The notes beneath the pieces were generated by a model. The model did not search any database, was not told where the DNA came from, and saw nothing but the letters and a program-made list of their open reading frames with translations. A DNA stretch of 64,000 nt from Halobacillus naozhouensis. GTDB lineage: Bacteria; Bacillota; Bacilli; Bacillales; Halobacillaceae. Shown in pieces: positions 1 through 8,526 of the stretch (position 1 is the first letter of the stretch; the number at the start of each line of letters is the position of its first letter). The position numbers and the translations under genes are program-made. Location: NCBI RefSeq assembly GCF_029714185.1, contig NZ_CP121671.1, positions 1,984,001-2,048,000 on the forward strand. The letters run 5' to 3'.

Positions 1-294
1 GCTCAGATGACACAGTTTTCAAGTTTGGAGCAAATGACGAACTTATCGCAGTCCATGCAAGAGTTTATGAGTTCTCAAAGTATGACACCTGTTGTGAAAT
101 ACAGTGGTTTGATAGGAAGGGAAGTCAGCTACCCTGTACGTAATGAGGAGACTGGCTTCGCCACGGAGTATCAAACAGGCACTGTAAAGGCAGTGAGCCA
201 AAAAGCCGGTGATACAAAACTAGTACTTGAAAATGGCCAGTCCGTGCATGTACATGACATTATGAAAGTTAGTAAGAAAACGACAGAAGAATAG
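1..294 (+). CDS. flgD: Flagellar hook assembly scaffold FlgD, 3' part only
   Basis: FlgD caps the growing hook and guides polymerisation of hook subunits outside the cell. The frame is already open at base 1 (Ala-Gln precede the first Met at base 7), so the gene is cut by the window edge. The visible part begins with AQMTQFSSLEQM, the conserved end of the FlgD N-terminal cap region, and continues into a small beta-rich segment with GLIGREVSYP and VSQKAGDTKLV. The next flagellar gene follows after 15 bp, consistent with the flgD-flgE order of Bacillus fla/che operons. The N-terminal residues lie upstream of the window. Confidence 0.93.
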   Translation, partial: AQMTQFSSLEQMTNLSQSMQEFMSSQSMTPVVKYSGLIGREVSYPVRNEETGFATEYQTGTVKAVSQKAGDTKLVLENGQSVHVHDIMKVSKKTTEE

Positions 295-309
295 AAGGTA
301 GGAACGGTT

Positions 310-675
310 ATGGAACCTCGAATTCATCAGATGCATCAGCCGCTGCCTTTACCGAAGACCAAAAAGGTGCAGCACGAGCCAACACAGTCATTTCGAGATG
401 TATTTCAGGACACTAAAGATCTTCAAGTTAGTAAACATGCTCAACAACGATTACAGGAGCGTAATATCTCAATAGATGATAGCAAATGGCAGATGATTTC
501 TCGTAAAATGACCGAAGCTAGATCTAAAGGAATTACAGATTCTTTGGTCGTGATGAAAGAGGCAGCTCTAGTAGTCAGTACGAAAAATCATACCGTTGTC
601 ACAGCAATGGGACGTGAAGAGTCACGCTCACATATTTTCACCAATATTAATGGAACCATCATAATGGATGAATAA
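310..675 (+). CDS. Small flagellar operon protein, TIGR02530 family
   Basis: A 121-residue soluble protein between flgD and the hook gene, where Firmicutes usually carry a member of the TIGR02530 flagellar operon family. The N-terminal 40 residues are Pro/Gln/Lys-rich and probably disordered. The rest contains the family-like SKHAQQRLQERNI segment (about residues 41-53) and a C-terminal VVSTKNHTVVTAM...HIFTNINGTIIM region. No signal peptide or membrane segment is seen. The molecular role is not established; position argues for a part in hook or rod assembly. The family call comes from recognition of sequence and context. Confidence 0.85.
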   Translation: MEPRIHQMHQPLPLPKTKKVQHEPTQSFRDVFQDTKDLQVSKHAQQRLQERNISIDDSKWQMISRKMTEARSKGITDSLVVMKEAALVVSTKNHTVVTAMGREESRSHIFTNINGTIIMDE

Positions 676-763
676 GGCTGGACCCACTAGAACAGGGAAG
701 CCGAACTAAGCTTACGGACTGACAGAAGTAAGCACACAATTAAATGGAAGGAATGGTAGCGAT

Positions 764-1672
764 ATGCTTCGTTCAATGTATGCAGGAATTTCTGGTATGA
801 AAGGTTTTCAGGCAAAGCTAGATACAATCGGGAACAATATTGCCAATGTGAATACGTACGGATTTAAGAAAGGACGGGTCACTTTCCAGGACATGATGAG
901 TCAGACTGTTACAAGTGCTCAAGGTCCGATTCAGGGTGCAAATGGAGACAATGTTCGCGGCGGTGTGAACCCTTCTCAAGTTGGGCTTGGCTCGCAAATT
1001 GGCTCAATTGATACGATTCATACTCAGGGGAACCGCCAAACGACTAACCGGCCACTGGATTTAGCGATTGAAGGAGACGGTATGTTTGTTCTGGCTGAAG
1101 GAACACCAGCAGCAGGAATCGATACAACTGCTAAAAACGTTGCTCTCCAGGATGTAAACTTAAGTTTTACGAGAGCGGGAAACTTCTATTTAGATGATGA
1201 CGGTGCCATCGTGAATGCGGAAGGGAAATATGTAATCGGGGAAACGGATACGGGGACTGCTGGAGTGATTACAATTCCTGAAGATGCCCAAAGCTTCAGT
1301 ATTCAGTCAGATGGAACCGTAAACTATGTAAACAATCAAGGGGAACTTGCTGTAGCGGGACAAATCAGACTTGCTCAGTTTTCTAACCCGAGCGGTCTCC
1401 AGAAAATCGGCGGCAATAGCTTCCAGCTAACAGAGAATGCCGGAGTGTTTACCACAGGTGCTGAAGGTCAGCTGGACAACCTAAATGATCTACTCGTAGC
1501 TGGTCAAGGCGGAACCGGTCAAATGGTCTCAGGGGCACTGGAAATGTCAAACGTAGATTTAGCCGAATCATTTACGGAAATGATTGTAGCTCAGCGAGGA
1601 TTTCAAGCCAACACACGAATTATTACAACTTCAGATGAAATCTTACAAGAATTAGTAAACTTAAAACGTTAG
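764..1672 (+). CDS. flgE: Flagellar hook protein FlgE (older name FlgG in Bacillus)
   Basis: Structural subunit of the flagellar hook, exported by the flagellar type III apparatus. The 302-residue protein has the rod/hook N-terminal signature MLRSMYAGISGM and GNNIANVNTYGFKK, then the central LDLAIEGDGMFVL segment (about residues 98-110). The C-terminal coiled-coil signature NVDLAESFTEMIVAQRGFQ is followed by a TSDEILQELVNLKR end. It is somewhat longer than the roughly 264 residues I recall for B. subtilis, the extra length lying in the central domain. GGAAGGAATGG lies upstream of the ATG. A strong hairpin separates it from swrD. Confidence 0.95.
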   Translation: MLRSMYAGISGMKGFQAKLDTIGNNIANVNTYGFKKGRVTFQDMMSQTVTSAQGPIQGANGDNVRGGVNPSQVGLGSQIGSIDTIHTQGNRQTTNRPLDLAIEGDGMFVLAEGTPAAGIDTTAKNVALQDVNLSFTRAGNFYLDDDGAIVNAEGKYVIGETDTGTAGVITIPEDAQSFSIQSDGTVNYVNNQGELAVAGQIRLAQFSNPSGLQKIGGNSFQLTENAGVFTTGAEGQLDNLNDLLVAGQGGTGQMVSGALEMSNVDLAESFTEMIVAQRGFQANTRIITTSDEILQELVNLKR

Positions 1673-1675
1673 TAA

Positions 1676-1725
1676 AGGGGGGAGGAGAGTTTCCTCTGCA
1701 CTAGGAGAAACTCTCACTCATTCAG
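1676..1725 (+). promoter_or_regulatory. Hairpin between the Shine-Dalgarno sequence and the swrD start codon
   Basis: A strong GGGGGGAGG Shine-Dalgarno run (1677-1685) sits about 40 nt before the swrD ATG. Between them, GAGAGTTT-C-CTC (1685-1696) pairs with GAG-AAACTCTC (1705-1715) with one bulged base and an 8-nt loop. Ten nt separate the hairpin from the ATG. Folding would bring the upstream Shine-Dalgarno to normal distance; alternatively the AGGAG at 1703-1707 is used and partly masked. The arrangement is seen directly; the function is inference. Confidence 0.55.
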
Positions 1726-1947
1726 ATGATTTCATTAACGAGGTTGAATGGAGAAGGATTTTGGTTTAACGCGATATACATAGAGAGGATCCAATCAAAT
1801 CCGGATACAACGATCACAACGACACATGGTAAACGTTTTGTTGTAAAAGAGCAAGAAGAAATCGTTATAAAAAAAATGAAACACTTTTACCGGGAGATTG
1901 GGCTGTTACGCGCAGTGAATAAGGCAGGTGACAGCATTGAAGAGTAA
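1726..1947 (+). CDS. swrD: SwrD/FlbD family flagellar protein
   Basis: A 73-residue protein of the FlbD/YlzI family. In B. subtilis SwrD raises flagellar motor power and is needed for swarming. The N-terminus MISLTRLNG and the following NPDTTITTTHGKRFVVKE stretch are typical and fix the start at this ATG, although the nearest strong ribosome binding site is placed unusually far upstream behind a hairpin. The gene lies between the hook gene and fliL as in Bacillus, and its 3' end overlaps the fliL start by 11 bp, suggesting translational coupling. No membrane segment is visible. Confidence 0.9.
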   Translation: MISLTRLNGEGFWFNAIYIERIQSNPDTTITTTHGKRFVVKEQEEIVIKKMKHFYREIGLLRAVNKAGDSIEE

Positions 1948-2356
1948 TTTGTTTAAAACCGTCATGGTTATTTTGAGTACTCTCACGGTCGCAGGTGTGG
2001 CTGCTCTCATTGTCGTTTTTAATTTAGATCGCAGTGAAGCAAGTGGAGAACGGTCTATAGAGGAGATAAGAGAAGCATCGCTGCTGACCGAGGATATAAC
2101 TACTGATACTGTAGAGGGTCATTTTGTCAGGATCAGCTTTCGGATTGTTACAGATGGTGAAAAAGCATTGGAAGAATTGAAGAAACGAGATTTCCAAATG
2201 AAGAACATTTTAATAAAAGAACTGGCGACGATGGAAGCCGAATCATTTCAGGGAGGGCTCAGTGGCCTCGAAGAAAAAGTGAAATTACGGCTCAATGAGT
2301 TGATGCAGAATGGAATCATTACGGATGTCTATACCGTGGAGAAAGTGCTTCAATAA
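1937..2356 (+). CDS. fliL: Flagellar basal body protein FliL
   Basis: FliL is a single-span membrane protein associated with the stator and basal body. Residues about 8-26 form the transmembrane helix (VMVILSTLTVAGVAALIVV), followed by an extracytoplasmic domain with HFVRISFRIVTDG and a C-terminal ITDVYTVEKVLQ. I chose the TTG at 1937 because AAGGCAGGTG ends about 6 nt before it and the product MKSNLFKTV matches the short N-tail of Bacillus FliL. A GTG at 1928 would add three residues but has poorer spacing. The start lies inside the end of swrD. Confidence 0.92.
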   Translation: MKSNLFKTVMVILSTLTVAGVAALIVVFNLDRSEASGERSIEEIREASLLTEDITTDTVEGHFVRISFRIVTDGEKALEELKKRDFQMKNILIKELATMEAESFQGGLSGLEEKVKLRLNELMQNGIITDVYTVEKVLQ

Positions 2357-2409
2357 TTTGACAGGCAGTTTTCTATTTAAAATAACAAGGTAGATTGGGG
2401 GTGGTGTTT

Positions 2410-3411
2410 TTGGCAGATGAGGTACTTTCACAAAATGAGATCGACTCACTTCTCTCAGCATTATCGACAGGGGAAATGGATGCTGAAGAGCTCAAATCTG
2501 AGGAAAAAGAAAAAAAGGTTCGTGTCTATGACTTTAAGCGGGCATTGCGTTTCTCTAAAGATCAAGTCAGAAGTCTTTCCCGCATTCATGAGAACTTCGC
2601 AAGGTTATTGACGACCTATTTTTCAGCACAGTTAAGAACATATGTCGATATTAGTGTGGCATCAGTAGATCAACTTCCATATGAAGAGTTTATCCGTTCG
2701 ATCCCAAGAATGACGATTTTAAATATTTTCAGCGTCCCTCCGCTTGACGGTCGGATTCTGCTTGAAACCAATCCGAACATAGCATATGCGATGCTGGATC
2801 GAGTCCTCGGCGGAAAAGGGACGAGCAGCAATAAAGTGGACAATTTAACTGAAATCGAAACGATGATTATGTCACAGTTATTTGAGCATTCCCTGGAGAA
2901 CTACCAGGAAGCCTGGGGGTCAGTTGTTGAAATTGAACCCGTGTTAGAAGAACTAGAAGTGAATCCACAATTTTTGCAAATGGTTTCTCCAAATGAAACT
3001 GTTGTGGTCGTGTCCTTTAATACGTCTATTGGGGAAGCAAGCGGGATGATCAATATTTGTATTCCGCACGTTGTGCTTGAGCCGATCATTCCGAAGCTGT
3101 CTGTTCACTACTGGATGCAGAACCAGCAGGAAAAGGAAAATGATCCTGAAGAATTCGCAGCTCTGGCAAAAACGATTCAAAGTGCTCAAGTTGATGTACG
3201 AGCGATTTTGGGAGAAGCGGATATGTCTATTGAGGAATTTTTGAAGCTTAGTAAAAATGATGTGATTCGACTAGATCAACTCGTCGAGGAGCCAATGAAA
3301 CTTAAAGTGGACGAGGAAGAGAAATTCTTTATCCAGCCAGGCAAAAGAAAGAATAAATTAGCCGTGCAAGTGTTAGATGAATACCGGAGGGGGGCCAATC
3401 AGTATGAATGA
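2410..3411 (+). CDS. fliM: Flagellar motor switch protein FliM
   Basis: C-ring component that binds phosphorylated CheY and sets rotation direction. The N-terminal VLSQNEIDSLLSAL is the conserved CheY-P docking peptide. It is followed by the CheC-like middle domain and a C-terminal SpoA (FliN-like) domain near LDQLVEEPMKLKVD. The TTG at 2410 is preferred to the upstream in-frame TTG at 2395 because GGGGGTGG is well spaced before it and the product begins close to the docking peptide, as in B. subtilis. Its end overlaps the fliY start by 8 bp. Confidence 0.94.
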   Translation: MADEVLSQNEIDSLLSALSTGEMDAEELKSEEKEKKVRVYDFKRALRFSKDQVRSLSRIHENFARLLTTYFSAQLRTYVDISVASVDQLPYEEFIRSIPRMTILNIFSVPPLDGRILLETNPNIAYAMLDRVLGGKGTSSNKVDNLTEIETMIMSQLFEHSLENYQEAWGSVVEIEPVLEELEVNPQFLQMVSPNETVVVVSFNTSIGEASGMINICIPHVVLEPIIPKLSVHYWMQNQQEKENDPEEFAALAKTIQSAQVDVRAILGEADMSIEEFLKLSKNDVIRLDQLVEEPMKLKVDEEEKFFIQPGKRKNKLAVQVLDEYRRGANQYE

Positions 3412-4585
3412 CGATATGCTGTCACAAGATGAAATCGATGCACTCTTGAATGGGACTGTCGATGAGGAGGGGGACGAAAGGAAAAGCCAGAAAGCACAGG
3501 AATCTACAAAAGTAGAGGATTTTCTTTCCAGTCTTGAGCAGGATGCTCTTGGAGAAATAGGAAACATTTCGTTTGGAAGTTCTGCCACAGCTCTATCTTC
3601 TCTGCTCAACCAAAAGGTGGATATTACGACTCCTTCGCTTTCTATAGTGAAGAGGTCGTCGTTGTCAGAGGAATTTCCTAAGCCACACGTCGCTATAAAT
3701 GTTACCTATACAGATGGATTCTCGGGAGAAAATTTATTAGTGATTAGGGAGCCAGATGCAGCAGTCATCGCCGACCTGATGCTGGGCGGAGATGGGACGA
3801 ACCCGTCTGAGGATTTAAATGAGATCCATTTGAGTGCCGTTCAGGAAGCTATGAACCAGATGATGGGCTCAGCAGCGACAAGCATGTCCACCGTTTTTAA
3901 TAAAAAAGTGGATATTTCACCACCGGTCATCAATGTATTAAACCTTGAAGAAAACCAAGGTACAGATCAAATTCCAGCTGATGAAGCACTCATGAAGGTG
4001 TCCTTTAATCTTAAAGTTGGCAACTTAATTGATTCGGCTATAATGCAACTGCTTCCGGTCTCGTTTGCTCGTGAATTAGTGGATCAGCTGTTAGATCCTC
4101 CAGTGGAAAACGGTGATGCAAGTGAACAGAAGACAGCTAGTGAGCGGGCGGACGAGCAACTGTCCCGCCAAACTGCCACAACTTCACAAACTCAACACCC
4201 ATCTGCTGAGAAAGACCCGGAACCGCAACTAGTCGGGGGCGCAAGTGGTCAGCAGCTTCATAATTCAACGATTCAAACAGCGGAATTTTCTGATATGGAG
4301 CCTGTGCAGTTAAGTAATAATGAGCAGCGTAACCTCGACATGTTAATGGATATTCCTTTGAAAGTAACGGTTGAATTAGGAAGAACTAAACGTACGATAA
4401 AAGAAATTCTTGAACTTTCCGCAGGCTCGGTCGTTGAACTCGATCGATTAGCGGGAGAACCCGTTGATATTCATGTGAATGACAAACTGATGGCTAAAGG
4501 CGAGGTTGTAGTTATTGATGAAAGCTTTGGAGTAAGGGTAACAGATATCCTGAGTCCAAAAGACCGCTTAAAAAAATTAAAATAA
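3404..4585 (+). CDS. fliY: Flagellar motor switch phosphatase FliY
   Basis: FliY replaces FliN in Bacillus C rings and dephosphorylates CheY-P. Order of parts: an N-terminal docking peptide MLSQDEIDALLNG; a CheC-type phosphatase domain with two E-x2-N helices, EIGNISFGSSATALSSLL and AVQEAMNQMMGSAATSM; a long low-complexity Ser/Gln/Glu-rich linker at about residues 235-300; and a C-terminal SpoA domain (PLKVTVELGRTKRTIKEIL). ATG 3404 was chosen because GGAGGGGGG lies just upstream; the longer in-frame start at 3377 would read through that site. It overlaps fliM. Confidence 0.93.
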   Translation: MNDDMLSQDEIDALLNGTVDEEGDERKSQKAQESTKVEDFLSSLEQDALGEIGNISFGSSATALSSLLNQKVDITTPSLSIVKRSSLSEEFPKPHVAINVTYTDGFSGENLLVIREPDAAVIADLMLGGDGTNPSEDLNEIHLSAVQEAMNQMMGSAATSMSTVFNKKVDISPPVINVLNLEENQGTDQIPADEALMKVSFNLKVGNLIDSAIMQLLPVSFARELVDQLLDPPVENGDASEQKTASERADEQLSRQTATTSQTQHPSAEKDPEPQLVGGASGQQLHNSTIQTAEFSDMEPVQLSNNEQRNLDMLMDIPLKVTVELGRTKRTIKEILELSAGSVVELDRLAGEPVDIHVNDKLMAKGEVVVIDESFGVRVTDILSPKDRLKKLK

Positions 4586-4604
4586 AGACAGGGGAGAATG
4601 AGAA

Positions 4605-4967
4605 ATGGCGGAACGTATTTTAATTGTAGATGATGCAGCATTTATGAGAATGATGGTTAAAGATATTTTGACGAAAAATGGGTTTGAAATTGCCGGCGAG
4701 GCTGAAGATGGCCAAAAAGCTATAGAACTCTACAAGGAACATCAGCCTGATTTAGTGACAATGGACATTACGATGCCAGAGATGGACGGGATTACGGCAT
4801 TAAAAGAAATTAAACAGCACAACCCCAACGCCAAAGTGATTATGTGTTCAGCAATGGGTCAGCAAGCGATGGTAGTTGACGCGATTCAAGCAGGAGCAAA
4901 GGACTTTATAGTAAAGCCGTTTCAAGCTGACCGAGTGATTGAAGCGATACAAAAAGCACTTAACTAA
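4605..4967 (+). CDS. cheY: Chemotaxis response regulator CheY
   Basis: Single-domain receiver of 120 residues that carries the phosphoryl signal from CheA to FliM/FliY. The acidic pair D9-D10, phospho-acceptor D54 (VTMDITMPEMDG), switch S82 and K104 (IVKPF) are all present, so it should be functional. A GGGGAGAATGAG Shine-Dalgarno precedes the ATG. It sits between fliY and fliO, the usual Bacillus position. A fused-effector regulator is excluded because the protein ends immediately after the receiver fold. Confidence 0.96.
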   Translation: MAERILIVDDAAFMRMMVKDILTKNGFEIAGEAEDGQKAIELYKEHQPDLVTMDITMPEMDGITALKEIKQHNPNAKVIMCSAMGQQAMVVDAIQAGAKDFIVKPFQADRVIEAIQKALN

Positions 4968-4982
4968 AGAGTAGGGATTTAA

Positions 4983-5645
4983 ATGATTACAGGAATAAGA
5001 AGGACTTGTGCAATTGTTATAGTGATGTTTCTCTCCCTATCTTTAGGGTACCAAGTACATGCTCTGGGGCCTTCTGTAAGCGAGTGTGCCAAGAATCCAG
5101 AATTAGAGGGCTGCACGCCAGCAGACCCAGATAGCGAAAATGATCAAAACACTGATGGTGCTGCCGTTACTGATTCTGGTTCTGACACCTCTATTGTGTG
5201 GAACATTATTAAACTAGTATTTGCATTATTACTCGTTTTAGCCTTAATTTACGGGCTGTTGAAATTTTTTAATAAGCGAAGTAAAAGTTTTACTAAAAAT
5301 CGCACAATGGAAAATTTAGGCGGACTGACACTCGCTCCCAATAAATCGCTGCAGGCGGTACGAATTGGGGAGCAGATCTTTATAGTTGGTGTAGGAGACA
5401 GTGTAGAGGTCATAACCGAAATTACCGAGCAGTCTACGAGAGAAAGCTTTCTGCATCAAGAGAATCATGACCTGGTGAATAAAGGGATTAGTCATTTACT
5501 CAAGCAAAACAAAGGCCGGACAGACGACGCAGCTCAATCAGCCGTTTCGCCATTTAAGCAGCTGTTTGAACAACAGCTTAATGAAATGAAGAACAAACGA
5601 AAAAATGTGACGGACAAGCGTAAGGGAGTGGATCCTGATGAATGA
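4983..5645 (+). CDS. fliO: Flagellar export protein FliO (FliZ)
   Basis: FliO helps assemble the FliP ring of the flagellar export gate. The 220-residue protein starts with a signal-like hydrophobic segment (residues about 10-28), then an extracytoplasmic acidic stretch containing two Cys (SECAKNPELEGC). A transmembrane helix follows at about residues 75-97 (IIKLVFALLLVLALIYGLLK), then a basic cytoplasmic tail with the FliO-type core LGGLTLAPNKSLQAVRIGEQIFIVGV. Bacillus FliO is longer than the proteobacterial form, as here. The end overlaps fliP by 8 bp. Confidence 0.9.
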   Translation: MITGIRRTCAIVIVMFLSLSLGYQVHALGPSVSECAKNPELEGCTPADPDSENDQNTDGAAVTDSGSDTSIVWNIIKLVFALLLVLALIYGLLKFFNKRSKSFTKNRTMENLGGLTLAPNKSLQAVRIGEQIFIVGVGDSVEVITEITEQSTRESFLHQENHDLVNKGISHLLKQNKGRTDDAAQSAVSPFKQLFEQQLNEMKNKRKNVTDKRKGVDPDE

Positions 5646-6303
5646 ATTTATTAATATCTTCTCAGGTTCAGATCCGGAGAACATCGCTACATCGGTGAAG
5701 CTTCTTTTACTTCTAACGGTGCTATCACTTGCGCCGGGGATTTTAATATTAATGACAAGCTTCACGAGAATTCTAATCGTCCTGTCATTTGTTAGAACAT
5801 CGCTTGCTACTCAATCGATGCCTCCGAATCAGGTACTTGTAGGAATCGCATTATTTTTAACATTTTTTATTATGGCTCCTACTTTTCAGGAGGTAAATGA
5901 ACAAGCTCTCACTCCGTTATTTAACGAAGAAATTTCATTAAATGAAGCGTATGAAGAGGCGAGCATACCGATGAAAGAATTTATGGCGAAGCACACGAGA
6001 CAGAAGGATTTGGCTCTATTTATGGATTATTCAGGGATGGAGCGTCCGGAGTCCATACAGGAGATCCCATTAACTACACTAGTTCCCGCTTTTGCGATCA
6101 GCGAGCTGAAGACAGCCTTTCAAATGGGATTTATGATATTTATTCCGTTCTTAGTGATTGATATGGCCGTAGCCAGTGTGCTGATGTCGATGGGGATGAT
6201 GATGCTGCCTCCTGTGATGATTTCGTTACCGTTTAAAATTCTATTATTTGTTCTTGTTGATGGGTGGTATTTAATTTCGAAGTCATTACTGGAAGGATTT
6301 TAA
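5638..6303 (+). CDS. fliP: Flagellar export gate protein FliP
   Basis: Core pore subunit of the flagellar type III export gate. At 221 residues it matches the family. Seen: an N-terminal hydrophobic segment, SFTRILIVLSFVRTSLATQ, the central soluble loop, LVPAFAISELKTAFQMGF, and terminal helices with VLMSMGMMMLPPVMISLPFKI. It overlaps fliO by 8 bp and precedes fliQ by 18 bp. In B. subtilis SwrB, whose gene ends this operon, activates assembly at FliP. Confidence 0.96.
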   Translation: MNEFINIFSGSDPENIATSVKLLLLLTVLSLAPGILILMTSFTRILIVLSFVRTSLATQSMPPNQVLVGIALFLTFFIMAPTFQEVNEQALTPLFNEEISLNEAYEEASIPMKEFMAKHTRQKDLALFMDYSGMERPESIQEIPLTTLVPAFAISELKTAFQMGFMIFIPFLVIDMAVASVLMSMGMMMLPPVMISLPFKILLFVLVDGWYLISKSLLEGF

Positions 6304-6321
6304 GAAAAGGAGGTAGCAAGC

Positions 6322-6591
6322 ATGAATAGTGAAATGGTGATTGCTTTTGCCAAAGAAGGAATTTACACAGTATTGCTCGTGTCAGGCCCGTTATTAATAT
6401 TGGCCCTTGCGATCGGGCTCTTTGTCAGTATCTTTCAAGCGACAACGCAAATTCAAGAACAAACACTCGCTTTTATTCCTAAAATCGTAGCTGTTCTCAT
6501 CGGTTTAATTTTTTTCGGACCATGGATGCTGACAAATATGGTGCGGTTTACAGCCAGTATATTTGAAAACTTGAACATGCTGGTTGGGTAA
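6322..6591 (+). CDS. fliQ: Flagellar export gate protein FliQ
   Basis: An 89-residue membrane protein with two transmembrane helices (about residues 15-38 and 50-72) separated by the conserved SIFQATTQIQEQTLAFIPK loop. It forms the export gate with FliP and FliR. An AAAAGGAGGT Shine-Dalgarno precedes the ATG, and the stop is 2 bp before fliR, so translation is probably coupled. Confidence 0.96.
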   Translation: MNSEMVIAFAKEGIYTVLLVSGPLLILALAIGLFVSIFQATTQIQEQTLAFIPKIVAVLIGLIFFGPWMLTNMVRFTASIFENLNMLVG

Positions 6592-6593
6592 AT

Positions 6594-7373
6594 ATGCTTG
6601 AGGTTTTAAGTTTTCTTAATCTGCCTGCTTTTCTATTAATCTTTGTCAGGGTTACTTCTTTTTTCGTTACCTTGCCGATTTTTTCTTATCGAAATGTACC
6701 AACCCAGCATAAAGTAGGCTTTAGCTTCTTTCTGGCGCTGCTCATGTATTTCACTATTGATATTCCTCCGATCGAGGTCAATGAAACTTATTTTCTGCTT
6801 TTGTTTAAGGAAGCGGCTGTAGGACTCGCAATTGGACTGTTAGCTTATATTATTTTGACGGCGATTCAAATTGCCGGGGGCTTCATAGATTTTCAAATGG
6901 GATTTGCCATTGCTAATGTCATTGATCCGCGAACAGGGGCCCAAAGTCCGTTAATCGGCCAATATCTATATATGATTACCCTGCTGTTTATCCTGGCCGT
7001 GAACGGTCACCATCTGATGCTGGACGGAGTGTTTTACAGTTATCATTTAATTCCTATCGATCATTTCCTTCCGCTAGAGGATGAAGGCTGGATTATGTAT
7101 ATTATCGATGCTTTTAATCAGATGTTTGTCATTGCATTTCTTATGGCGGTACCCGTTGTCGGTTGTTTGTTTCTAGTTGATGTAGCGCTTGGGATTGTGG
7201 CCCGGACAGTGCCGCAGCTGAATGTGTTTGTAGTCGGTCTGCCTTTGAAAATTTTTATTGCTTTAGCCGTATTAATCATTGCGATGACTTTCTATATTAT
7301 GCTGATCCGTACATTGTTTGAAACGATGCTAGAAACAATGCGCGGACTCATGCAAATTTTCGGAGGTGCATGA
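6594..7373 (+). CDS. fliR: Flagellar export gate protein FliR
   Basis: Polytopic membrane component of the export gate, 259 residues with about six hydrophobic segments. Family signatures include RVTSFFVTLPIFSYRNVP near the N-terminus and the GGFIDFQMGFAIANVIDPRTGAQSP loop region (quoted here in part: GFAIANVIDPRTG, about residues 103-115). The C-terminal DVALGIVARTVPQLNVFVVG is also typical. The stop overlaps the flhB start region. Confidence 0.95.
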   Translation: MLEVLSFLNLPAFLLIFVRVTSFFVTLPIFSYRNVPTQHKVGFSFFLALLMYFTIDIPPIEVNETYFLLLFKEAAVGLAIGLLAYIILTAIQIAGGFIDFQMGFAIANVIDPRTGAQSPLIGQYLYMITLLFILAVNGHHLMLDGVFYSYHLIPIDHFLPLEDEGWIMYIIDAFNQMFVIAFLMAVPVVGCLFLVDVALGIVARTVPQLNVFVVGLPLKIFIALAVLIIAMTFYIMLIRTLFETMLETMRGLMQIFGGA

Positions 7374-8461
7374 AGGTGAGTTACCTCAAGCTTGACTTAC
7401 AATACTTTGCTGCTGATGAAAAAACGGAAGAGGCCACTCCTAAAAAGCGTGAAGATACACGGAAGAAAGGGCAGGTTCCGAAGAGTCAGGATGTGAACAC
7501 AGGATTCTTGTTAATCCTGGTATTCGGAGCCTTGCACTTGTTCGGGGGCCAAATGAAAGAGGCCATGACGAGCATGTTAAGTAAATCATTCAATGAATAT
7601 ATTCATTGGACAGTGTCAGAGGAACATGTATTTACACTGTTTCTAGAAATGACCATTGAAATCACTAAAGTACTAGCGCCGGTTATGGGGATCGCCATGG
7701 TCGCAGGGATCTTTTCAAATTTCATTCAGGTGGGTGTGATGTTCACAGGGGAGCCATTGAAGTTTGATTTAAAGAAATTGGACCCTATTCAGGGAGCTAA
7801 GAAAATCTTTTCAGCCAGAGCTCTTGTAGAGTTAGTAAAATCCTTGCTGAAAATCTCAATGATTAGTGTTATAACCTTCGCCATTATCTGGATTAATAAA
7901 GGTCCATTAATGATGACTTCGCAAAAGTCTGTGGAGGCTGCGCTCGCCTTTTTCGGAAGAATAACTATCCTAATGGGACTTGCTTCAGGGCTAGCTCTTC
8001 TATGCTTGTCCGTCCTTGATTACGTCTACCAGCGCTATGACCACGAGAAAAACATTCGTATGTCAAAAAAGGACGTGAAGGATGAGCATAAAAATATGGA
8101 AGGTGATCCTTTAATTAAGTCAAAGATTAAAGAAAAGCAAAGACAGATGTCAGCCTCCCGAATGATGAGTGAAGTACCAGGAGCGGATGTAGTTATTACT
8201 AACCCGACCCACTATGCGATTGCCATCAAATACGATGAGGCTAAATCAGATGCGCCCATTGTTGTTGCTAAGGGAGTCGATTTCGTTGCTCAGAAAATAA
8301 AAGAAGTAGCTAAGGCAAATGAGATTGTCATGGTAGAAAATCGATCATTAGCAAGGGCACTGTATCAGCAGTCTGACATTGAACAGCCGATTGATGAACA
8401 GTTTTATAAAGCTGTAGCGGAAGTTCTTGCCTATGTCTATCGATTAGAAAAAAAAGCGTGA
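7370..8461 (+). CDS. flhB: Flagellar export switch protein FlhB
   Basis: Export gate component that switches substrate specificity from rod/hook to filament after autocleavage. Four transmembrane helices occupy residues about 40-215. The cytoplasmic domain carries the self-cleaving NPTH motif (VVITNPTHYAIAIKYD, about residue 275). ATG 7370 overlaps the fliR stop by 4 bp. The in-frame GTG at 7376 is an equally good start because GGAGGT lies 8 nt before it; the choice changes only two residues (MKVSYLKLDLQYFA versus MSYLKLDLQYFA). Confidence 0.95.
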   Translation: MKVSYLKLDLQYFAADEKTEEATPKKREDTRKKGQVPKSQDVNTGFLLILVFGALHLFGGQMKEAMTSMLSKSFNEYIHWTVSEEHVFTLFLEMTIEITKVLAPVMGIAMVAGIFSNFIQVGVMFTGEPLKFDLKKLDPIQGAKKIFSARALVELVKSLLKISMISVITFAIIWINKGPLMMTSQKSVEAALAFFGRITILMGLASGLALLCLSVLDYVYQRYDHEKNIRMSKKDVKDEHKNMEGDPLIKSKIKEKQRQMSASRMMSEVPGADVVITNPTHYAIAIKYDEAKSDAPIVVAKGVDFVAQKIKEVAKANEIVMVENRSLARALYQQSDIEQPIDEQFYKAVAEVLAYVYRLEKKA

Positions 8462-8526
8462 CGCGGTGTCCATGCAGCAATCTCTATCAAGTTTTCAACA
8501 TGTATTATGCTAAGGAGTGACCCTGA

